From: Pectinophora gossypiella
Taxonomy: Eukaryota; Arthropoda; Insecta; Lepidoptera; Gelechiidae
Length of the DNA: 64,000 bases
Direction: 5' to 3'
Assembly: GCF_024362695.1 (NCBI RefSeq)
Contig: NC_065420.1
Coordinates: 4,248,501 to 4,312,500 of the forward strand
Shown: piece after piece, positions 57,910 through 64,000 of the stretch
Position numbering within the stretch: the first letter of the stretch is position 1
Layout: each line of letters opens with the position of its first letter
Program-made: the position numbers and the translations under genes
The notes under the pieces: model-generated
Seen by the model: only the letters and a program-made list of their open reading frames with translations
Database searches by the model: none
Told to the model about the DNA's origin: nothing

Positions 57910-58150
57910 TAGGATATACTGGGTGTTAGTGACATGGTAACGAAAACTTTGAGGGATGATTCAGACCATGATTCAGAGTTGATATCAAGTGTAATTTTCC
58001 GTCGCAAAAGCATGGAACTAAAAAAAATAAAAAAAATACAAAATATTACATGAATTTTCCGACAGGAAATTCCACTTGATATCAACTCAGAATCATAGCC
58101 TGAACCATCCTCCTCTGTATTCGTTATGTTGTCACTAATACCCATACCTA
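57910..58150. mobile_element. Foldback family E
   Basis: Arms start GGGTGTTAGTGACATGGTAA and end TTATGTTGTCACTAATACCC, about 95 bp each. ATTCAGAGTTGATATCAAGT pairs with its complement. Confidence 0.82.
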
Positions 58151-58179
58151 ATTGTATGGCTACTTGTATGTACTTGTAC

Positions 58180-58500
58180 GGGGTGTAAGTGACATCGTAA
58201 CGAATACTGAGAGGCATGATTAAGCTTAGTTAATATGAATTGGAATTTTCCATCGCAAAAGTATATAATTGAAAATAATTACAAAACAAACTAAAAAGGG
58301 TGAATAGTCCATTTTCTGGGTAAGCTCGTTCCAACGTCGATCTCTTCTTTTTGTGGAAGAACGAAGTCAAGAGCAAACCCATCTTAATTAAAAGAAAAGA
58401 CATGAATTTTGCGACGAAAAATTCCACTTGAAATTAACTCAGAATCATGGTCTGAATCATCTCCGTCAGTATTCGTTACAATGTCACTAACATTCTGTAT
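58180..58500. mobile_element. Foldback family E, second nested copy
   Basis: GGGGTGTAAGTGACATCGTA at the left, AATTCCACTTGAAATTAACT and CGTTACAATGTCACTAACA at the right. The middle has an extra 100 bases relative to the first copy. Confidence 0.7.
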
Positions 58501-58504
58501 AGGA

Positions 58505-59450
58505 TGTTTTTGGCACGAGAGAATGTCATCATCGAGGAGCAACATGGTTTTGTGCCAAGGAGGTCAACAGTTACCAACTTATTCTGTTGCTTGGACACAT
58601 GGACAAGAAATTGGGAGGCACGAATACCTACAGATATTATTTACTTGGACTATGAAAAAGCTTTTGATCGAGTTCCTGTCACACGATTGATTGCTAAATT
58701 AGAGCTCTTTGGAATCAAGAGGCAATCTCTTGAAGTGGATTGAAGACTTCCTTGTCAAAGCGCACCTTCTCTGTGCGCATCAGAGAATCATACTCTGTTC
58801 CCAGAAAATTCTCAGCTGTGTGCCGCAGGGATCGGTGTTAGGACCAATTTTATTGAGTATCCACCTTACAGATCTTAAACATGTTATCATGTCTGATATA
58901 TCACTCTTTGCAGATGACACGAAAATAATGGGGAATCCACTCACATATGTATAAACTGTCTATATACGTCCCATTAACGAGCTTAACGCTCTAACCACTA
59001 GACTACGCAGGCTGTTGTGTTGGGAATCCACTTATTAGCCATAATATAATCCAAGTTGATCTGAATAGAGTAATTGCTTGGACCCGAGATTAGCTAATCA
59101 CATTGAACGTGGACAAATTAAATGCACTGTGATGCGTGTTGACAGTAACAACCCCTCGTTGAGATTGACTCAAAACCTCTAGAGTGTGTTAAAAAACAAA
59201 AGGACCTTGGCATAACGATAACACATAATCTAAAGTGAGACGAACAATTATTGGAATCACTAAGAAGACTAACTCCCTCCTATACATAATTAGAAAGCTT
59301 TTTACTATATAGATAAGGAATTGTTTCTTAGGCTTTACAAAACTTACGTGAGACCGCTGTTAGAACATGGGTTTCAAATATGGAGACCTTACTATCGGAA
59401 GGACATTGCACTACTAGAGAGAGTCCAAAGAAGAGCAACAAAGATAGTGA
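58505..59450 (+). pseudogene. Jockey/CR1-type LINE reverse transcriptase, dead
   Basis: Plus-strand code shows reverse-transcriptase motifs in order: EQHGFVPRRSTVTNL, IYLDYEKAFDRV, SCVPQGSVLGPILL, the catalytic FADD (58907-58918) and, further on, LYKTYVRPLLEHGFQIW with LLERVQRRATKI. A frameshift near 58735, a SINE insertion at 58942-59021, and stops near 59090 break the frame. The element is 5'-truncated at or by the foldback that precedes it. Confidence 0.88.
58942..59021 (-). mobile_element. Internally deleted mini-SINE (S3) with 11-bp target duplication
   Basis: GGGAATCCACT occurs at 58931-58941 and 59022-59032. Between them, on the minus strand, is an S3 head (CCTGCGTAGTCTAGTGG, GTTAGAGCGTTAAGCTCG) joined directly to the S3 tail (GGGACGTATATAGACAG). 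The middle of the SINE is missing. Confidence 0.85.
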
Positions 59451-60000
59451 CAGTCCTGGCCGGCCGGAGTGGACCCCAGCGGGAGCTGCAGGACTGTCAC
59501 CTCTGGCTTGCCTTCATTGGCCGGCCAGAGTGTGGAGTTAGCTATACGCTCGCAGGGTGGCAGTGAAAGATGCTTAAGTCGCAGAAAGCGGTGTACACCT
59601 CTTGCCACCCTGAGCTGCTCACAACCATGTTGCTGCCTTGCCGTCCAGTCGCGTCGGCTAGAAAGGTGGCCCATCCAGTGAGTGGCGAGTCACCTCCTGC
59701 CCAATGTATCTCTGTTAATAACATTGGTCGAGCAGGCCCCATAGTCCCCCATAGCCCCAGTATCCCGGTTCACTAACCCGCAACCCAATAGCCCAGTTCC
59801 TTTTGTTCCCATAATCTGCAATAGTCTGCAATAGTCAACACGAACCGGGGATTGTCTTCTCACTCCCATAGTGCATACAGGGATAGTCGCCGGTTGGTGT
59901 CACAACACATTTAGACTAAATTATCTTAAGGGGCCCCACACACGCGTTTCAAAAGTCCGGGACTCCATAGGCCCCAGACATGGAAACGACATACAAATAA
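59451..60000. other. GC-rich block, probably retroelement 3' sequence
   Basis: Contains CCTGGCCGGCCGGAGTGGAC, repeated as GGCCGGCCAGAGTG, and ends in AATAATAATAAGATTATAAA. Frames in several phases are open only over short stretches. Likely the 3' part of a LINE, but the family is not clear. Confidence 0.4.
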
Positions 60001-60145
60001 TAATAAGATTATAAATAATTAAATTAAAAAATATTTTCCCATAATTCGGGAATTTTTCGGGTGTTTATTTTATTTTCCCATATTTTCCCGATATTTTTTC
60101 TTTCCCACCCAATTTTTTCTTTCCCTGCCCATCACTAGTTGTGAG

Positions 60146-61467
60146 ATACATTGACAATAAACCTCTAATCCGTTCTCCGAAGTACCTATTTACTCAAACT
60201 GTCATCACTTGCAACTTGCAATCTTATCTTGCAACTTGCAACTAAGCAAGTTATTCTCCAACTTGTCTCAGCAAGTTGGAAGGTCGTGACTTGCGAAGGC
60301 ACTGCACTAACCTTTTGACTAGCACGTCTAGTATAACCCGTATAATTTAACTAGGCACCTCGTGTCAAGTGGTATGCTTGTTAACTAACTGTAAACCCTA
60401 CTGGGGTGTTCAGAGCCACAAATTTAAGAACAAGCAGCTGCATTATGGCACTCCCCGGATACTTCATACAAAAAACCTCGTTTTACACAGACACTACACA
60501 TTGACGTTATCGGACATGCGCATCTGTGTTTGACATGTGACGCCCGTACGATTGAAGTCTAAAGTAAGACCGAGGGGGTGAGGTAAACCTAGCTCAGTCA
60601 CTGGTGGGGAACGAATAGTTGCCGTTCTGTACGGAGCCATCATCTCCCTAGCATTGTCCCGTTTTTCACAGGGTCCGCTCACCTAACCTGTAGATTTGAC
60701 AGGTCCGGTTTTTTACAGAAGCGACTGCCTGTCTGACCTTCCACTCGCGAAGGGAATCCAGCCCATTACAGATGTACAGATAAGGTTGTTTAAAGCAACA
60801 TAACATACAAATAAATCACACACACACACATATTATACATATTAATAAATCTTTTCTTTCTTTATTTATTATATAACATAACATTTATAAGGTCACGACT
60901 ATTATGTGCTCTTTGTATTATGAGTATACAAACAGACAAACAAAGAATTATCGGTTAAGGAAATTCCAATATAAATACTTCGTTCTGTTGTAATTATTGT
61001 CTAGAAATAGGTCATTTCCACTAGAAACGGAAAAATAACTAAGTAAAGGAAATTACTAAAACAGAAACAAGAGCGCTGCGATCGGAAATGTAATCGTCTA
61101 CACTGACAGTTCGTGCTAGAAGCGATCGGAGTCCGCTTCTCGGAATAAGTATTGCATTGAGGTAAAATTAATAGTCTTTAATGTGCTGGGTGGACACCCA
61201 GCACATTTCATTGGATAATGAAAGAGCTTAATTTGCAAATTTGAAATATGTACATGTTACTAGCTTTTATTGGCGGGTTTCGTTGATTTGATAACATGAT
61301 AGTTTTTCCCTATCATCTTCGGACGCCAAACCCAAGTGTGGCTGCTCCTGTGGCTCCCTCCTAACGGGTGTGTGTTTTGTTTAGGTAATCATAATAACGC
61401 CTCATAATGAAAAACCACATAGACGCATTTTTAAAAAATCACATACCTAACTGAATTGAAATGAAAT
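60146..61467. other. Intergenic sequence with an S4 tail
   Basis: An S4 SINE tail is at 60640-60775 (minus; TTTTTCACAGGGTCCGCTCA). A (CA)n tract lies near 60818. The phrase GTGCTGGGTGGACACCCAGCAC at 61180-61201 is a short palindrome. No exon supported. Confidence 0.5.
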
Positions 61468-61590
61468 ACAGGGTGTGAGTGACGTCGTAACGAAAACTTT
61501 GAGGGATGATTCAGACTTTGATTCTGAGTTGATATCAAGTGGAAGTTTCCGTCGCAAAAGTATGGAACTGAAAATATTAAAAAAACAACA
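61468..61590 (+). repeat. Foldback family E, left arm
   Basis: ACAGGGTGTGAGTGACGTCG, TTGATTCTGAGTTGATATC and CCGTCGCAAAAGTATGGAAC. The right arm is absent. Confidence 0.75.
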
Positions 61591-61659
61591 CTTACATTTC
61601 ACAATAAATATCAAAATCACTGAAAAGAGTATTATAATTGGAAGACTTTTAAACTTCTT

Positions 61660-61931
61660 GCTTCTATGCTGTTCTGGGAGCATATAAAAAACATAGAACA
61701 CGTTCAGCTGCTTCTCTTCCCGGGCATGTCGTAAAAACCGACAGAGGGATTGTGTCCTCTAACATGATGGACTAATGTTATGGGCGATAGGCTGATCCCT
61801 TATCACCATAAGGTTCATCATATCCATCTTTGGACTTCGTATCAACAGTGGCTGCAAGTTGTCTTTGATTACTTGTGGCTCTGCCCACCCCATTAGGGAT
61901 TACGGGCGTGAGTTTATGTATGTATGTATGT
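61660..61931 (+). mobile_element. Non-LTR-like 3' end with (TATG)n tail, copy 2
   Basis: From GCTTCTATGCTGTTCTGGGA to GGGCGTGAGTTTATGTATG with further TATG units. By eye identical to the inverted copy at 21937-22204 over about 265 bases. Confidence 0.8.
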
Positions 61932-62237
61932 ACTTTTAAACTTTCCCTAGGCACTCGTGTCTTTAATATTGCGTAAGTAAGAAGGCTTAAGTTGAATTTC
62001 TTTTCAATATTAATGTCAGTCAAAGCAGATACCATTTTCCTAAGAAATCTGAGATCATTTAATCTTATAAGTACTTGATCTTACACAAACTTTGCTATTC
62101 CACATAATTTTAATCTTTTATTATAAGTACTTAATCACTTGAAATGAGTTCTAAATTGGTAAAGGGATTAATCCGTGCGCAAGGACTTTTCCTGTATTTA
62201 TTGTAGTAAATAACATAACATAAACAGCCTATATACG
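61932..62237. other. Intergenic sequence, nothing recognisable
   Basis: AT-rich; its last bases (ACAGCCTATATACG) are the start of the split S3 SINE tail. Confidence 0.5.
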
Positions 62238-62389
62238 TTGTTTTAAGTTTACGCGGTTATTATCATAATTAAAACACATAATAACGGGTTCTTACCGCGT
62301 TTAAATGGAGTCTCATAAATACCGGAAATATCGGGAGTCTCATATCCCCATTTAAACGCGGTAAGAACCCGTTATTATGTGTTTTAATT
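62238..62389. mobile_element. Hairpin element family D inserted in a SINE tail
   Basis: 152 bp from TTGTTTTAAGTTTACGCGG to GTGTTTTAATT with arms ATAATAACGGGTTCTTACCG and its complement and a second inner inverted block around CCGGAAATATCGGGAGTC. AGCCTATATACG is repeated at 62226-62237 and 62390-62401. Confidence 0.88.
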
Positions 62390-62712
62390 AGCCTATATAC
62401 GTCCCACTGCTGGGCACAGACCTTCCCTCAATCAATCGGAGGGGGTATGGAGTCTACTCCACCACACTGCTCCACTGCGGGTTTGTTGAGGCATTTTTTA
62501 CGGCTAATAGCCGGGCCCAACGGCATAACGTGCCCTCCGAATCACAGAATCCTCTTACTACTTTGGACGATCAAGTGATTTAAGCCTGAAATATTCTTAC
62601 CAAACAAAGGACAGTCTCACAAACCGATTTCTACATTGTTCCCATCGGGAATGGAACCCGGATCTCCAGATCGTGAGCCTAACGCTCTAACCACTAGGCC
62701 ACAGAGACTGTT
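62390..62712 (-). mobile_element. SINE family S3
   Basis: On the minus strand: A-box head GTGGCCTAGTGGTTAGAGCG, B-box region GGGTTCCATTCCCGATGGG, core near GGCACGTTATGCCG and tail GGGACGTATATAGGCT. The tail is split by the hairpin element at 62238-62389. Confidence 0.85.
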
Positions 62713-63464
62713 GCTAAATGATTGATTATAATTAAGTGCTTATTATTAACAGAGTCATTTTGCGACGAGGTTATTTAACCCATTAACTCCCACGACAGTC
62801 TCTTTAGTTAAGTAAACAAGGAATCAACTCCACTAGGTTTTAAGCAGTCCGGGAGCATTAATTTGATGTTTCACCGAGAGTTGTTAGAGGGAGAGGGGGT
62901 AGGGAGGGACCTGTTGCGTAGCCGTGACCACTGTGTACCTCCCCGTCGGTGTTGCCAGGGCGGGTAGCGAAGGCTAAATCTGTAGGGGTTTGAGCGTTTA
63001 TCCTATTTTTATTAAGAGTATTAGATTAGCACTTATGTGGTCTATTCCCTTGTGTTGTTATTGTTCATTTATTGTGTTGTTGTTTGTTGTTTTATTTCGA
63101 ACTTTTTGACTCTGTTTCGACTTCTGTTTTATAGCGGCTGTAATTTTTTGAGAATTTGATTCCTTCAACAACCCGCAATGTGCTCGAGGGGAGACCTATG
63201 CCGACTGTCAGACGAATAAAGCCTATTTATGTTTTTAATATTACATAAGCTTACATCTTATCCATACATCCACCGTGTATATCTCAAGATGAACTAAGTA
63301 CCCACGCCTCACCGAGCTTTCTGTTAGACCAACGTGATAGGTGAGATTATCACAAATATAAGCCACACTCTTGTCGGTGTAGCATTCTCCATGCTACTTT
63401 TTTTAAGGGAAAAATAGGGCAGTGGTTTCTCTCTTGCCTTCCGCCCAAATAGGTGAGATAGATA
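62713..63464. other. Intergenic sequence with short retroposon pieces
   Basis: A minus-strand GGGTACTTAG-type tail fragment at 63270-63340 and a CTCTTGTCGGTGTAGCATTC LINE-end fragment at 63365-63400. No exon supported. Confidence 0.5.
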
Positions 63465-63605
63465 GATAAAATATTTTATTGACCACTATGGACACAAGAT
63501 ACAAAAAATAAGGACAACAGATACAGAAAGGCACAACAGGCGGCCTTATTGGTTATGCAGCAATTTCTTCCAGGCAACCCTGTATGACCGTTTATGTCTA
63601 AACTT
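63465..63605 (-). repeat. LINE 3' end
   Basis: Minus strand: GGTTGCCTGGAAGAAATTGC, AATAAGGCCGCCTGTTGTGC, then CAATAAAATATTTTATC and TATC units. Same 3' end as at 38910-39063. Confidence 0.75.
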
Positions 63606-64000
63606 TAGCGTTTATAAAATCTGATGAGCTTTTATTTCATGACCCTAGCCACCCGATCTCCCGGCGGTCAGTCGCATCCCGAGCTTTCAGCGGAGCGGTC
63701 GCTAGTTCGAAAGCTCGCTCCGGCGGATTCCGCGAATGTTGATGTTCTGAACTTTGTGTGTGTTGAAACGGGTGAAACATTATATTTATTTGGTTCTTGT
63801 GTTTATTTATCTCACGGTATTTTAATATCTGTAGTGTATTTTTACTCAATGCTGAGCGATTACTCAAACGTCAATACGTTTGACTAAAATATTTATTTTT
63901 AAAAATGCTGTTCATAAATTAAAACGTCAGGGTTAATAATTTATATTTAATGTGAATAAAAATCTAAATAGTGACAAGTATTCGTTGACCTTTGAAAACG
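63606..64000. other. Window edge, no gene supported
   Basis: A GC-richer patch at 63650-63740 contains inverted GAGCTTTC/GAAAGCTC. The open frames across it (both strands) have no family resemblance; an exon of a gene beyond the window cannot be excluded. Confidence 0.4.

Larger units (their letters stand above)
57423..60137. mobile_element. hAT-like element with 8-bp target duplication
   Basis: GTTGTGAG is directly repeated at 57415-57422 and 60138-60145. The ends TAGTGTTGGG and (inverted) TAGTGATGGG form short terminal repeats of the hAT type. Next to both ends are tracts rich in GGGAAAATTCCC-like motifs. No transposase is visible; the inside is filled by an S2 tail (57726-57905), two family E foldbacks and a LINE fragment. 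Confidence 0.8.

Noticed and set aside
63624..63887. Candidate exon near the window end
   Set aside because: Open frames exist on both strands and the sequence contains inverted GAGCTTTC; no motif or splice evidence.

Overview
The window is nuclear DNA of an insect and almost certainly a moth or butterfly. The protein-coding genes are spliced, with GT-AG introns and short exons, and match conserved animal genes. The sequence between and inside them is packed with small repeats of the lepidopteran type: tRNA-headed SINEs, TA-flanked MITEs, foldback elements, and 5'-truncated RTE and Jockey/CR1-like LINEs. I cannot name the species from sequence alone. There are no operons, CRISPR arrays or bacterial features.

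Host genes, left to right. TSG101 (ESCRT-I) is a single-exon gene on the minus strand at 2.4-3.6 kb, divergent from RpL12 (60S ribosomal protein) on the plus strand at 4.2-5.6 kb. MAU2 (cohesin loader subunit, Scc4) runs on the plus strand from 6.8 to 19.9 kb in 12 exons, which I could join into a complete 611-residue reading frame. A three-exon gene on the minus strand at 26.8-29.3 kb encodes 184 residues and looks like the SPMIP1/ATP6V1FNB group of sperm-axoneme proteins; its exons are short and easily missed. TAF12 (TFIID histone-fold subunit) is at 31.5-33.1 kb minus in three exons. A WDR91-like gene is at 34.1-35.5 kb minus in four exons and ends before any WD40 propeller. Ric/RIT (Ras-like GTPase) is at 36.3-39.2 kb plus in five exons. 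These genes do not form a pathway; they are unrelated housekeeping or regulatory genes.

From 39.2 kb to the end (about 25 kb) I find no convincing host exon. The stretch is AT-rich sequence with nested repeats. The clearest nests are a hAT-like shell with an 8-bp target duplication (57.4-60.1 kb) holding foldback elements and a dead LINE that itself carries a tiny SINE; a foldback at 43.9-44.6 kb containing three other repeats; and a 378-bp MITE inserted in a hairpin element at 53.9-54.4 kb.

The observations I consider most worth a second look are: a 1.44-kb foldback element in MAU2 intron 2 with arms of nearly 500 bp full of repeated short motifs; a palindromic hairpin family whose copies carry 12-13 bp target duplications, unusual for a DNA MITE; a LINE insertion exactly on a MAU2 splice donor, with a target duplication that copied the donor; a SINE whose head joins a tRNA-like A box to a 5S rRNA-like segment; a WDR91-like gene without its WD repeats; an RTE copy with the inverted-5'-end structure expected from twin priming; and an 81-codon open frame behind the MAU2 stop codon. 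All coordinates and joins were made by eye; splice sites and repeat edges should be treated as good to a few bases for genes and about ten bases for most repeats.
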